NCBI RefSeq assembly: GCF_044457565.1 | Contig: NZ_JBITGZ010000003.1 | Span: 62,001-126,000 of the forward strand | Direction: 5' to 3' | Length of the DNA stretch: 64,000 nucleotides | Origin: Kitasatospora sp044457565 | GTDB taxonomy: Bacteria; Actinomycetota; Actinomycetes; Streptomycetales; Streptomycetaceae | Part shown: positions 1-8,181 of the stretch, piece by piece | Numbering within the stretch: position 1 is the first letter of the stretch | How the letters are laid out: every line of letters begins with the position of its first letter | Translations under genes and position numbers: made by a program | Notes under the pieces: model-generated | What the model saw: the letters and a program-made list of their open reading frames with translations, nothing else | What the model was told of the DNA's origin: nothing | Database searches by the model: none

Positions 1-246
1 GTCCTCGTCGGTGGGGTGCGGCTGCTCGGCGGATATGCCGCGCCGGCGCTTGCTCTCCCAGCCGTCCATGATCTGGCCCTTGTGGCCGAAGGTGTGCGGG
101 CGGAACTCGGCGGGCCTGGCGACCAGGAGGTTCTCCGCGTCCGCGAAGGTGTCCTCGTTGGTGGCCACCACGCCGGCGCCCAGCAGCCGGGAGGCGAGGT
201 CGACCAGCTCGGTGAAGGGAGCGCTCGGGGTCCGACTGGTGCTCAT
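1..246 (-). CDS. alc: Allantoicase, N-terminal 82 residues (runs off left edge)
   Basis: Allantoicase hydrolyses allantoate to ureidoglycolate and urea, the step after allantoinase in urate breakdown. The visible N-terminus has the family's opening block, with GHKGQIMDGWESKRRR at about residues 54-69. The ATG at 246 is preceded by GGAG eight bases upstream. It lies 14 bp after the allantoinase stop on the same strand, so the two genes are almost certainly cotranscribed and coupled. The 3' part is outside the window, so integrity cannot be judged. Identification is firm from the motif and context. Confidence 0.93.
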   Translation of the reverse strand, partial: MSTSRTPSAPFTELVDLASRLLGAGVVATNEDTFADAENLLVARPAEFRPHTFGHKGQIMDGWESKRRRGISAEQPHPTDED

Positions 247-260
247 GTGAGTCTCCTGAT

Positions 261-1625
261 TCAGGGACGAGTGATCTGACGGCCGAACGGCTCGGCGTCC
301 ACGTCGACGACCCGCCCGCGCAGCCAGGTGGTGCGGACCACGCCGGTCAGGGTCTTGCCCGCGTACGGGGTGACGGGGTTGCGGTGGTGCAGGCGGTTCG
401 CGACGACCGCGAACTCGGCGTCCGGGTCGAAGGCCACCAGGTCGGCGTCGTGCCCGACCGCGATGGCGCCCTTGCTGCCGGCCAGTGCGGCCAGCGAGGC
501 CGGGCCGGCGGACATCCAGCGGGCCAGGTCGCCCAGCCGGTGCCCGCGGCGGCGGGCCTCGGTCCAGATCGCCGGGAGGCCGATCTGGAGGGAGGCGATG
601 CCGCCCCAGGCCGCCGCGAAGTCCCCGCTGCCGCCGTACTCGGGCAGCAGCTTGAGGTCCGGGGTGGAGGGCGAGTGGTCGGAGACGACGGCGATGAACT
701 CGCCGGCGGCCAGCGCCGCCCAGAGCTGGTCCCGGTTGGACTCGTCCCGGATCGGCGGGCAGCACTTGAAGGCGGTGTCGCCGTCCGGTATCTCCTCGGC
801 CGCGAGGGTGAGGTAGTGCGGGCAGGTCTCCGCCGTCACCCGGACACCGTCCGCACGGGCCTGGCGCAGCAGCGGCAGCACCGCGGCGGAGGACACGTGC
901 AGGATGTGCACCCGGGCGCCGGTGCGGCGGGCGGTGTCCAGCAGCCGGGCGACGGCCGCGGCCTCGGCGTCGGCCGGGCGGGAGGCCAGGAAGTCCCGGT
1001 AGTGCACGCCGGGCTGCTGGGGCGCGGCCGCCAGGACGGCCGGGTCCTCCGCGTGGATGATCGCCAGCGCGCCGATCCTGGCCTGCTCGGCCAGCGCCGT
1101 CTCCAGGTCGGCCTGCTCGACGTGCGGGAACTCCTCCACCCCGGAGGGGGCGAGGAAGCTCTTGAAGCCGAAGACGCCGGCCCGGTGCAGCGGCTCCAGG
1201 TCCGCGGCGTTGCCGGGGATGGCGCCGCCCCAGAAGCCGAGGTCGACCCAGGCCTGGCCCTCGGCGGTCTTCCGCTTGGCCTCCAGCCCCTCGACCGTGG
1301 TGGTCGGCGGGACGGAGTTGAGCGGCATGTCGATGATGGTGGTGACACCGCCGGCGGCGGCGGCCCGGGTGGCGGTGGCGAAGCCCTCCCACTCGGTGCG
1401 GCCGGGCTCGTTCACATGGACGTGGGTGTCGACCAGGCCGGGCAGCAGGGCGGTGTCGCCGAGGTCGGTCAGCAGCTGGTCGCCCGCGAGCAGGGAGCCG
1501 TGCGCGGCGATCTGCTCGATCCTGCCGTCCCGGATCAGCACGTCAGCGGGGCGCTCGCCGTCCGGCAGGACCACACGGCGGGAGCGGATCACCATGGTCT
1601 CGGGTGGCGTCTCGCTGAGGGGCAT
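261..1625 (-). CDS. allB: Allantoinase
   Basis: This 454-residue amidohydrolase opens the hydantoin ring of allantoin to give allantoate. The metal-binding DTHVHVNEPG motif is at about residues 66-75. The presumed carbamylated lysine is in GFKSFLAPSG, followed by IIHAEDP and HILHVSS histidines and the catalytic aspartate in VVSDHSPS. I chose the ATG at 1625 because GGAGG stands five bases before it; the open frame continues to 1799, but that stretch holds the promoter. Length is normal for the family. Transcription probably starts near 1730 from a promoter carrying a presumed AllR operator, and continues into alc. Confidence 0.95.
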   Translation of the reverse strand: MPLSETPPETMVIRSRRVVLPDGERPADVLIRDGRIEQIAAHGSLLAGDQLLTDLGDTALLPGLVDTHVHVNEPGRTEWEGFATATRAAAAGGVTTIIDMPLNSVPPTTTVEGLEAKRKTAEGQAWVDLGFWGGAIPGNAADLEPLHRAGVFGFKSFLAPSGVEEFPHVEQADLETALAEQARIGALAIIHAEDPAVLAAAPQQPGVHYRDFLASRPADAEAAAVARLLDTARRTGARVHILHVSSAAVLPLLRQARADGVRVTAETCPHYLTLAAEEIPDGDTAFKCCPPIRDESNRDQLWAALAAGEFIAVVSDHSPSTPDLKLLPEYGGSGDFAAAWGGIASLQIGLPAIWTEARRRGHRLGDLARWMSAGPASLAALAGSKGAIAVGHDADLVAFDPDAEFAVVANRLHHRNPVTPYAGKTLTGVVRTTWLRGRVVDVDAEPFGRQITRP

Positions 1626-1735
1626 CTGGACCTCCGGGATGGGGCTCTGCAAAGGGGGCCGCTGAAGGCGGGCGGGCACCGCCGGGGCGGGAGTTGAGGT
1701 CTGCTCATCACACTGCCGGGACTGCGATGGATCGG

Positions 1736-1766
1736 AGCCTAGGCCCGCCTTCAACAAATCGTCAAT
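1736..1766 (-). promoter_or_regulatory. allB-alc promoter with AllR-type operator
   Basis: On the minus strand a -35 TTGACG (1765-1760) and a -10 TAGGCT (1741-1736) are 18 bp apart. The palindrome-like element TTCAACAAATCGTCAAT (1750-1766) overlaps the -35. It shares its left arm with three similar elements at 5351, 6232 and 14804. Overlap with the -35 fits repression. That AllR binds here is inference from the neighbouring IclR-family gene. Confidence 0.7.
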
Positions 1767-1842
1767 GTAGGAAGATACGAGGAGTTCGGCCGGTGACATC
1801 GGGGCGAGCCTTCACCCGTCGGCCGCCGGCCGCACCCCGGGC

Positions 1843-2985
1843 TCAGCCGGCCAGCAGCGCGTCCGCCAGCCGCTCCCCCGCGAGCTCGGAGAGCTCCGCG
1901 GCCTTGGTCATGCTGTCGCCGGGCTGTTCGGCGAGGTCGGTGAGCGCGTACGCGGCGGCGAAGCCCGCCGCCCGCCACTCGTCCTCCGACAGTTCCAGAC
2001 GCCCTGCCACAGCGGCCACCCGAACCCCCGCCCGAGTGGCCGCCGCGGCAACGCCGGCGGGAGCCTTGCCATGGAGCGTCTGCGCATCCAGGCAGCCCTC
2101 GCCCGTCACGACGAGGCGTGCCCCACGCACGGCCTCGTCGAAACCCAGCAGCTCGAGCATGAGCTCGATGCCGGGTCGCATGGTGGCGCCGAGCAGGGCC
2201 AGGGCGGCGAAGCCGACCCCGCCTGCGGCCCCGGCGCCGGGGGCGTTCCGCAGGTCCCGACCGGTCGCCGCACCGACGACGTCGGCGAAGCGGGTCAGGC
2301 CATCCTCAAGAACCAGCAGGTCATCGCCGTCCGCACCCTTCTGCGGGCCGTAGACGGCGCTCGCGCCGCGGGCGCCGAGCAGCGGGTTGTCGACGTCGCA
2401 GGCGACCACCACCTCCACACCCGTCAGGGTGTCGGCGAGCGAGCCCGGGTCGAGCCTGGTGAGCCGGCGCAGCGCGGCGCCGCCCGGCGGCAGCTCACCG
2501 CCGTCCGCGTCGTACAGGCCGACGCCCAGTGCCTGGACCATGCCGGCGCCGCCGTCGGTGCTGGCGCTGCCGCCGAGGCCGAGCACGACCCGCTCGGCGC
2601 CCAGGGCCACGGCCCGGCCGATCAGCTGACCCACCCCGTACGAGCCCGCCGCGAGCGGCGCGGTACGGCCGCCGGGCAGCCGGGCCAGCCCGGAGGACTG
2701 GGCGAGCTCCACCACGGCGGTGTCGCCCTTGACGGCGATCGCCGCGTCCACCGGCAGGCCGGTCGGGCCGGCCACCTTGACCGGGATGCGGGTGAAGCCG
2801 GCCGCCAGGGCGGCGGCCAGGGTGCCCTCGCCGCCGTCGGCGACGGGCAGCTCGCGGACCTCGACGCCCGGGGCGCTGCGCCGGATGCCAGCCGCGATGC
2901 GGGCGGCGACCTCGGCACCCTCCAGGGTGCCCTTGAACTTGTCGGGGGCTACGACGACATGGCCCTGGGTGGGGGTGGCGGGCAT
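1843..2985 (-). CDS. glxK: Glycerate 2-kinase (GlxK/GarK type)
   Basis: This 380-residue kinase phosphorylates D-glycerate to 2-phosphoglycerate, so glyoxylate carbon can enter glycolysis. The family's N-terminal VVVAPDKFKGTL motif is at about residues 10-21, and GLGGSASTDGGAGM lies mid-protein. The ATG at 2985 follows a GGAAGTGAGG purine run. An open frame extends far upstream, but that sequence is a hairpin-rich intergenic region. It follows glxR on the same strand after about 445 bp, so it may have its own promoter or be attenuated. GlxR makes its substrate. Confidence 0.93.
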   Translation of the reverse strand: MPATPTQGHVVVAPDKFKGTLEGAEVAARIAAGIRRSAPGVEVRELPVADGGEGTLAAALAAGFTRIPVKVAGPTGLPVDAAIAVKGDTAVVELAQSSGLARLPGGRTAPLAAGSYGVGQLIGRAVALGAERVVLGLGGSASTDGGAGMVQALGVGLYDADGGELPPGGAALRRLTRLDPGSLADTLTGVEVVVACDVDNPLLGARGASAVYGPQKGADGDDLLVLEDGLTRFADVVGAATGRDLRNAPGAGAAGGVGFAALALLGATMRPGIELMLELLGFDEAVRGARLVVTGEGCLDAQTLHGKAPAGVAAAATRAGVRVAAVAGRLELSEDEWRAAGFAAAYALTDLAEQPGDSMTKAAELSELAGERLADALLAG

Positions 2986-3430
2986 GGCGTGGGCCTCACT
3001 TCCGGGTCGGGCTGCTGATCCGCCGGCGGAGCGGCTGGTTCGAGTCTCCGCCTGCTGGGGTGGTTCCGGGGCCTGTCGGGGTTGCGCTCCCGCAGGAGTG
3101 CGATCCCCGGGGGGCGGCCCCCTCCCCGCCGTTCTCTCCCGGCCTTCGGCTGGGAGGTACCCCCGCTCGTCCCGCTTCCGACGTACGAGTGGGGGCTCCC
3201 CTCGGCGAAGGAGGGGGCCGGGCAGCGCGCGCAGGCACGACCGAAGTGCCCCCGACAGGGACGTGCGCGCTACCGGCTTGGGACGATCGGCAGGGGGCGG
3301 ATGAGCCCCAGCCCGCCTGCCGATCGGACCTGGCCTCCTGATGGCGCGGGCACGACCGGATAGGTACACGCCATCAGGAGGAGTCTCGGGGGCGGGGGCC
3401 GCCGCGCGGCCACCGCCGAGTACCGCTTGC
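2986..3430. repeat. Intergenic region with four stacked inverted repeats
   Basis: No gene is supported here. Four hairpins follow one another. First is CTCCC-GGCC-TTC-GGCT-GGGAG at 3136-3156. It shares an arm with a larger imperfect pair, 3152-3170 with 3185-3200. Then come a perfect 10-bp repeat, GATCGGCAGG at 3285-3294 with 3316-3325, and a perfect 13-bp repeat, CCTCCTGATGGCG at 3334-3346 with 3369-3381. The last pair lies just after the glxR stop and looks like its terminator. The first pair resembles dispersed Streptomyces intergenic palindromes (recollection, not checked). Confidence 0.7.
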
Positions 3431-4324
3431 TCAGGCCACCGGGCGGCCGGAGAGGCGCTCGACGCCGCGCAGCAGCGCGGAGTGGTCGAGCGAGCCGTCA
3501 CCGTTGGCACGGGCGGAGGCGACCAGCTGGGCGACGACCGCGCCGACCGGCAGGGCGGCACCGACGGCCCGGGCGGCGTCGGTGACGATGCCCATGTCCT
3601 TGTGGTGCAGGTCGATACGGAAGCCGGGGGCGAACTCCCGGTCGATCATGTTGGCCTTCTTGCGGTTCAGCACGGTCGAGCCGGCCAGACCGCCGCCGAG
3701 TACGTCCAGCGCCGCGCCGAGGTCGACACCCGCGTTCTCCAGGAAGACCACGGCCTCGGCCAGGACCTGGATGTTGACGGCCACGATCAGCTGGTTGGCG
3801 GCCTTCACGGTCTGGCCGGCGCCGGCCGGGCCGACGTGGATGACCGTGGTGCCCAGCGCGTCGAAGAGCGGCTTGGCCTCGGCGAAGTCGGCCGCGTCGC
3901 CGCCGACCATGATGGAGAGCACGGCCTCGATGGCGCCGGCCTCGCCGCCGGAGACCGGGGCGTCCAGGGTGCGGACGCCCTTCTCCTTGGCGGCGGCCTC
4001 GACCTTGATCGAGGTCTGCGGGGTGATCGAGGACATGTCGATCACGAGGGTGCCGGCCCCGACGTTCTCCAGGACACCACCCTCACCGAGGATGACCTGC
4101 TCGACGTGCGGGTCGGCGGGGACCATGGTGATCACGACCTCGGCGTCGGCCACGGCCTCGGCGATCGAGGACGCGCCCTTGCCGCCGGCCGCGACCAGCG
4201 CGTCGATCGGGGGCTGGGTCAGGTTGAAGCCGGTCACCTGGTGGCCGGCCTTGACCAGGCTGGCGGCCATCGGGCTGCCCATGATGCCGAGGCCGATGAA
4301 GGCGATCTTGCGGGAGGCGCTCAT
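3431..4324 (-). CDS. glxR: 2-hydroxy-3-oxopropionate (tartronate semialdehyde) reductase
   Basis: This 297-residue NAD(P)H-dependent enzyme reduces tartronate semialdehyde to D-glycerate. The Rossmann motif FIGLGIMGSPMA is at about residues 9-20, followed by the 3-hydroxyacid dehydrogenase family features DAPVSGGEAGA and GAGQTVKAANQL, the latter holding the catalytic lysine. The ATG at 4324 has AAGGAA nine bases upstream. It lies 65 bp after hyi on the same strand and probably shares its transcript. Hydroxypyruvate isomerase, this reductase and glycerate kinase form the glycerate pathway. Glyoxylate carboligase, which would supply the substrate, is not in the window. Confidence 0.94.
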   Translation of the reverse strand: MSASRKIAFIGLGIMGSPMAASLVKAGHQVTGFNLTQPPIDALVAAGGKGASSIAEAVADAEVVITMVPADPHVEQVILGEGGVLENVGAGTLVIDMSSITPQTSIKVEAAAKEKGVRTLDAPVSGGEAGAIEAVLSIMVGGDAADFAEAKPLFDALGTTVIHVGPAGAGQTVKAANQLIVAVNIQVLAEAVVFLENAGVDLGAALDVLGGGLAGSTVLNRKKANMIDREFAPGFRIDLHHKDMGIVTDAARAVGAALPVGAVVAQLVASARANGDGSLDHSALLRGVERLSGRPVA

Positions 4325-4389
4325 GCGTCGCGTTCCTTCGTACGTTGGAGGGTGGGTGGTGACTGCCCGGCGGGGCGCCGGATCCGCGC

Positions 4390-5223
4390 TCAGTCGGCGC
4401 GCAGCTCGCGCGGCAGCCACGCGAAGCTGTCGGCGCTGACGCCGGTGGAGGGGCGGTACTCCAGGCCGATGCGGCCCGTGTAGCCGGCGGCGGTGAGGCG
4501 GGCGAAGAGGTCCTCGAAGTCCAGCTCGCCGGTGCCCGGCTCGTTGCGGCCGGGGTTGTCGGCGATCTGCACGTGGCCGAAGCGGTCGGCGTAGCCGTCG
4601 ATGACGGCGGCCAGGTCCTCGCCGTTCTTCGCCAGGTGGTAGAGGTCGCAGAGGAACTTGGCGTTGCCAAGGCCGGTGGCCGCGTTCACCTGGTCGACGA
4701 CCTCGACGGCGGCCTTCGCGGACACCAGCGGGTAGTGCGGCGACTCGGGCTTGTTGAGGGCCTCGATCAGCAGGACCGCACCGATCTCGTGCGCGGCGCG
4801 GGCGGCCAGGGTCAGGTTCTCCAGCGCGAGCGCGTCCTGCTCGGCCGGCTCGACGCCCTCGACGCGGTTGCCGTAGAGGGCGTTCAGCGCCTTGGTGCCG
4901 AGCGACTCGGCGAGCGCCACGCTGACCGGGATGTTCTCGCGGAAGCGCTCCTTGTCGGCGGGCACCGAGACGGTACCGCGGGCGCCCTTGGTGAGGTCGT
5001 CGACGAAGTTGAGGCCGGTGAGCCGCACCCCCGCGTCGGTGAACGCCTTGCGCAGCGCGTCCAGCTCGGCGGCGGAGGGGGTGTGGTCCTCGCCGAAGGG
5101 CCACCACAGCTCGGCGGCGTTGAAGCCGGCGGCGGCCGCGGCGGCCGGGCGCTCCAGGAGCGGCAGCTCACTGAACAGGATCGACAGGTTGACCGTGTAG
5201 CTGTGCTTGGAAGCGGCAGTCAC
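4390..5223 (-). CDS. hyi: Hydroxypyruvate isomerase
   Basis: This is a TIM-barrel sugar-isomerase-fold enzyme of 277 residues that interconverts hydroxypyruvate and tartronate semialdehyde. Supporting features are the N-terminal VNLSILFSELPLLERP, the metal and substrate block ELWWPFGEDHT, and later HVQIADNPGRNEPGTGEL, all typical of Hyi. I chose GTG at 5223, with AAAGGTGA six bases upstream. A GTG at 5232 in the same frame would add three residues and cannot be excluded. It is the first gene of the minus-strand hyi-glxR(-glxK) set. An AllR-type operator lies about 130 bp upstream. Confidence 0.9.
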   Translation of the reverse strand: MTAASKHSYTVNLSILFSELPLLERPAAAAAAGFNAAELWWPFGEDHTPSAAELDALRKAFTDAGVRLTGLNFVDDLTKGARGTVSVPADKERFRENIPVSVALAESLGTKALNALYGNRVEGVEPAEQDALALENLTLAARAAHEIGAVLLIEALNKPESPHYPLVSAKAAVEVVDQVNAATGLGNAKFLCDLYHLAKNGEDLAAVIDGYADRFGHVQIADNPGRNEPGTGELDFEDLFARLTAAGYTGRIGLEYRPSTGVSADSFAWLPRELRAD

Positions 5224-5314
5224 GTCAATCACCTTTCACTCTTCCGACATCCGCCCGGCCTTCGACCGGGAGACCCAACTTCCACGATCCGGAAGATGGA
5301 TTCTGCTTGATGGA

Positions 5315-5367
5315 AGTTTTGCCGGACCGCCGAGCGAGTGTCAAGGCCGAAGCAACAATTTGTTGAA
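5315..5367 (-). promoter_or_regulatory. hyi promoter with upstream AllR-type operator
   Basis: On the minus strand a consensus -35 TTGACA (5344-5339) and an AAAACT -10-like hexamer (5320-5315) are 18 bp apart. The palindrome at 5351-5367, plus strand AGCAACAATTTGTTGAA, sits just upstream of the -35. It also lies upstream of the divergent gene pair starting at 5465, so it could control both directions. Assignment to AllR is inferred from similarity to the other three sites. Confidence 0.65.
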
Positions 5368-5464
5368 GAGGCCGAAACCCGCCCATCACGCCGGTCGGCG
5401 ACTGTTCGATCGACCAGCCCCTCCCGCCGCACGCACCGCTCGATACAGTGAGCAGGTGCGATTG

Positions 5465-5737
5465 ATGGTGGAGTTCACGACAGAACCGTTCGAGTTGGAC
5501 ACGTTCCCCGAGCACGCGGTGGCCGCCCGGCGGGTGGTCGACGAGGCCGGGCTCGCCGTGGCGGTCGGGCCGTTCGGCACCGGCGCGGAGGGCGAGGCCG
5601 AGCAGGTCCTGGCCGCCGTGACCAAGCTGCTCAGGGAGACCCTGGACGCCGGGGCCACCCGGATCTCCGTCCAGGTCAGCGTGCTCGACAAGGCCGGAGC
5701 CGAGGAGACGACCCCGGAAGGAGTGGGTACGCCGTGA
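5465..5737 (+). CDS. MTH1187/YqgV-type thiamine-binding-fold protein (DUF77)
   Basis: This 90-residue protein matches the small DUF77 thiamine-binding family by its GPFGTGAEGE turn, followed by a helix and a final strand (TRISVQVSVLD). Family members form ferredoxin-like oligomers, and some bind thiamine. The function in purine breakdown is unknown. The start at 5465 is the only sensible ATG, though its ribosome site is weak. The stop overlaps the GTG of the next gene by four bases, so the two proteins are probably made in fixed ratio. Confidence 0.75.
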   Translation: MVEFTTEPFELDTFPEHAVAARRVVDEAGLAVAVGPFGTGAEGEAEQVLAAVTKLLRETLDAGATRISVQVSVLDKAGAEETTPEGVGTP

Positions 5738-6114
5738 GCAACGCCCTGGAACACCCGCTCGCCGCGGCGATAAAGCCGCTGCTGGACGCGGTCGGCGCGA
5801 CGCCGGTCGCGGTCGACGAGGCCAAGTCCGACGACATCCTGCTGGAGTGGGAGGGCGTACCGGCCATCGCCGTCCGCCTGCCACACCTGAGCAACGCCTT
5901 GGACCGCCTGCTCGCCGAGATGACCCGCCAGTTCGGCGGGCGCCCGCTGGACGAGCTGGACCGCTGGGAGAAGCAGCGCGTCGTCGCCCTTTTGGAGGAA
6001 CGCGGCGCGTTCACCGTCCGCCACGGAGTGGAGACGGTGGCCACGGCGCTCGGCGTCAGCCGTTTCACCGTGTACAACTACCTCAACCGCCAGGACGGCA
6101 CGAAGTCCGGCTGA
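5734..6114 (+). CDS. Small YheO-like HTH regulator (HTH_22 domain)
   Basis: This 126-residue protein ends in a helix-turn-helix of the HTH_22 type: a GAFTVRHGVETVATALGVSR block followed by FTVYNYL, at about residues 89-117. The N-terminal 75 residues resemble no sensor domain I can name. It overlaps the preceding gene by a GTGA junction. The pair sits between two AllR-type operators, divergent from hyi and 190 bp ahead of uraD. It may be a second local regulator of purine or glyoxylate genes, with the DUF77 protein as partner; that is inference from position. Confidence 0.75.
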   Translation: MSNALEHPLAAAIKPLLDAVGATPVAVDEAKSDDILLEWEGVPAIAVRLPHLSNALDRLLAEMTRQFGGRPLDELDRWEKQRVVALLEERGAFTVRHGVETVATALGVSRFTVYNYLNRQDGTKSG

Positions 6115-6231
6115 CCAGGTGAGTTCCGCCGGTTGCCCCAGCTTGTCCGAGTCCTCGGCGGGGCACACTTGGCGAATCGCACACGAAACGGGCCGGTAAC
6201 CAGGCACGCTTCAAAACGTAACCACCAACCA

Positions 6232-6272
6232 TTCAACAAAGTGTTGACGCCCGGGGGTGGTGGATCTAGCTT
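6232..6272 (+). promoter_or_regulatory. uraD-hiuH-uox promoter with AllR-type operator
   Basis: A -35 TTGACG (6244-6249) and a -10 TAGCTT (6267-6272) are 17 bp apart. The operator-like palindrome TTCAACAAAGTGTTGAC (6232-6248) covers most of the -35. The geometry matches the allB and aceB promoters. A start site near 6279 would give a leader of about 28 nt ending in a near-ideal AGGAGGT ribosome site. Confidence 0.75.
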
Positions 6273-6306
6273 TTGCGGGTGGCACCACTCTTCAGGAGGT
6301 CCACCC

Positions 6307-6834
6307 GTGACCAACCACCCCCAAGCGTCGAACGACGCAACCGGCGCTCTCGGCACGCTGGCGGCGGCCCCGGCCGCCGAGCTGGAGAAGACTCTGCTGG
6401 AGATCTGCTCCAGCCCCCGCTGGGCCGCCGCCGTCGCGGCGGCGCGGCCCTGGTCCGACCGTGACGCCCTGCTCGCCGCCAACGCGGCGGCGATGGCCGC
6501 GCTGACGGTCCAGGATCTCAACGACGCGATGGCCGGCCACGCCCGGATCGGCAGACCCAAGGCGGGCGACGCCATCTCCGAGCGCGAGCAGGCCGGCGTC
6601 CAGGGAGTGGACACCGCTCTCCTCGATGAACTGCACCAGGCCAACGCCGCCTACGAGGCGAAGTTCGGCCACGTGTTCCTGATCTGCGCGACCGGCCGCA
6701 CCGCGGCCACCATGCTCGCCTCGCTGCGCGAGCGCTACCCCAACGACGCGGCCACCGAGGCGGAGATCGTCCGGGGCGAGCTGCGCAAGATCAACGACAT
6801 CCGCATCAACCGCCTGCTCGACGAGTCCGCCTGA
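6307..6834 (+). CDS. uraD: OHCU decarboxylase
   Basis: The 175-residue protein decarboxylates 2-oxo-4-hydroxy-4-carboxy-5-ureidoimidazoline stereospecifically to S-allantoin, the third step after uricase and HIU hydrolase. Family features are the CSSPRWAAAVAAARPW region and the C-terminal half: GRPKAGDAISEREQAGV, then EAKFGHVFLICATGRTA. The GTG at 6307 follows AGGAGGT with six bases between. It is the first gene of a plus-strand series uraD-hiuH-uox-permease-deaminase. Expression is probably repressed by AllR through the operator on its promoter. Confidence 0.95.
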   Translation: MTNHPQASNDATGALGTLAAAPAAELEKTLLEICSSPRWAAAVAAARPWSDRDALLAANAAAMAALTVQDLNDAMAGHARIGRPKAGDAISEREQAGVQGVDTALLDELHQANAAYEAKFGHVFLICATGRTAATMLASLRERYPNDAATEAEIVRGELRKINDIRINRLLDESA

Positions 6835-6897
6835 GGCGCGCCCCGCGCAGACTCCTGACAGGTAGTCATTCCTGCCATCAGTAAGGTCACTTCACCC

Positions 6898-7239
6898 ATG
6901 ACTGGCATCTCCACGCACGTGCTCGACACCAGCCTCGGCCACCCGGCCGAGGGCGTCCCGGTCGAGCTCGCACTGCACACCGAGGGTGGCTGGAGGGTGC
7001 TCGGCACCTCCGCCACGGACTCCGACGGCCGGGCCAAGGACCTGCCGGCCGTGGAGGCGGGCTCGGTCGTCCGGCTCCTGTTCGACACCGCGGCGTACTA
7101 CGCCTCGGCGGCCACGTCGGACCAGGCGCCGTTCTTCCCCGAGGTCTCGATCGTCTTCACGGTCGCGCCCGCGCAGCACCACTACCACGTGCCGCTGCTG
7201 CTCAACCCGTTCGGATACTCGGTCTACCGCGGAAGCTAG
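6898..7239 (+). CDS. hiuH: 5-hydroxyisourate hydrolase (transthyretin-like)
   Basis: The 113-residue enzyme hydrolyses 5-hydroxyisourate, the product of urate oxidase, to OHCU. The family's start block STHVLDTSLGHPA is at residues 5-17, and the diagnostic C-terminal YRGS tetrapeptide ends the protein. Length is typical. The ATG at 6898 is preceded by AAGG about ten bases upstream. It lies 63 bp after uraD and 27 bp before uricase, consistent with one transcript. Confidence 0.96.
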   Translation: MTGISTHVLDTSLGHPAEGVPVELALHTEGGWRVLGTSATDSDGRAKDLPAVEAGSVVRLLFDTAAYYASAATSDQAPFFPEVSIVFTVAPAQHHYHVPLLLNPFGYSVYRGS

Positions 7240-7266
7240 ACCGCTTGATTGATTGGGAGCCATGTC

Positions 7267-8181
7267 ATGGCCCACGTGCTCGGTCAGAACCAGTACGGCA
7301 AGGCGGAGAACCGCATCGTCCGCGTCTACCGTGACTCCACGCGTCACGAGATCAAGGACCTGAACGTCTCGGTCGCCCTCTCCGGTGACCTCGACGACGT
7401 CCACCTCACCGGCTCGAACGCCAACTGCCTTCCCACCGACACCACCAAGAACACCGTCTTCGCGTTCGCGAAGGAGTACGGGATCGAGTCGGCGGAGCAG
7501 TTCGGCATCACGCTGGCGAAGCACTTCGTGGACAACAACGAGCCGATCCACCGCGCGCGGATCCGGATCGAGGAGTACACCTGGGACCGGATCAAGACCC
7601 CGGACAGCTCCGCCCGCTTCATCGGCTCGGAGGAGGTCGGCCACTCCTTCGTCCGCAACGGCGGTGAGGTGCGCACCTCGCAGATCACCTACGACGGTGA
7701 GAGCTTCGAAGTCATCTCGGGCCTCAAGGACCTGGTCGTCATGAACTCCACCAACTCGGAGTTCTGGGGCTACATCAAGGACAAGTACACCACCCTCCAG
7801 GAGGCGTACGACCGGATCCTCGCCACCCAGGTGACGGCCCGCTGGAAGTACGGCTTCTCCGGCCGGGACGAGGAGCCCCAGCCGAACTGGAACCGCTCCT
7901 ACACCCACGTACGGCGCCACCTGCTGGAGGCCTTCGCCGAGACGTACTCCTACTCGCTCCAGCAGACCCTGCACTCGATGGGCACCCGGGTCCTCAACAA
8001 CCGCGCCGAGGTGGACGAGGTACGCCTGGAGCTGCCCAACAAGCACCACTTCCTGGTCGACCTGGAGCCGTTCGGCCTCAAGAACGACAACGAGGTCTAC
8101 TACGCCGCGGACCGCATGTACGGCCTGATCGAGGGCACCGTGCACCGCGAGGGCGTCGTCCCGGTCATCCCGGTCGCCTGA
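7267..8181 (+). CDS. uox: Urate oxidase (uricase)
   Basis: This cofactor-free oxidase converts urate and O2 to 5-hydroxyisourate and H2O2. At 304 residues it has the full tandem T-fold length. The N-terminal GKAENRIVRVYRD and the Thr-containing LPTDTTKNTVFAFAKE motif are diagnostic, as is the later HSFVRNGG segment. The ATG at 7267 has GGGAG seven bases upstream; a TTG at 7249 in frame is less likely. No catalase gene lies nearby to remove the peroxide. It is the third gene of the urate operon. Confidence 0.97.
   Translation: MAHVLGQNQYGKAENRIVRVYRDSTRHEIKDLNVSVALSGDLDDVHLTGSNANCLPTDTTKNTVFAFAKEYGIESAEQFGITLAKHFVDNNEPIHRARIRIEEYTWDRIKTPDSSARFIGSEEVGHSFVRNGGEVRTSQITYDGESFEVISGLKDLVVMNSTNSEFWGYIKDKYTTLQEAYDRILATQVTARWKYGFSGRDEEPQPNWNRSYTHVRRHLLEAFAETYSYSLQQTLHSMGTRVLNNRAEVDEVRLELPNKHHFLVDLEPFGLKNDNEVYYAADRMYGLIEGTVHREGVVPVIPVA

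Noticed and set aside
3030..3060. GGTTCGAGTC near 3038 looked like a tRNA T-arm or att site
   Set aside because: The flanking bases do not pair as a five-base T-stem, and no acceptor or anticodon arm could be built.
5207..5464. Longer N-terminus for the DUF77 protein
   Set aside because: The upstream frame crosses the hyi promoter and operator and has no family likeness.
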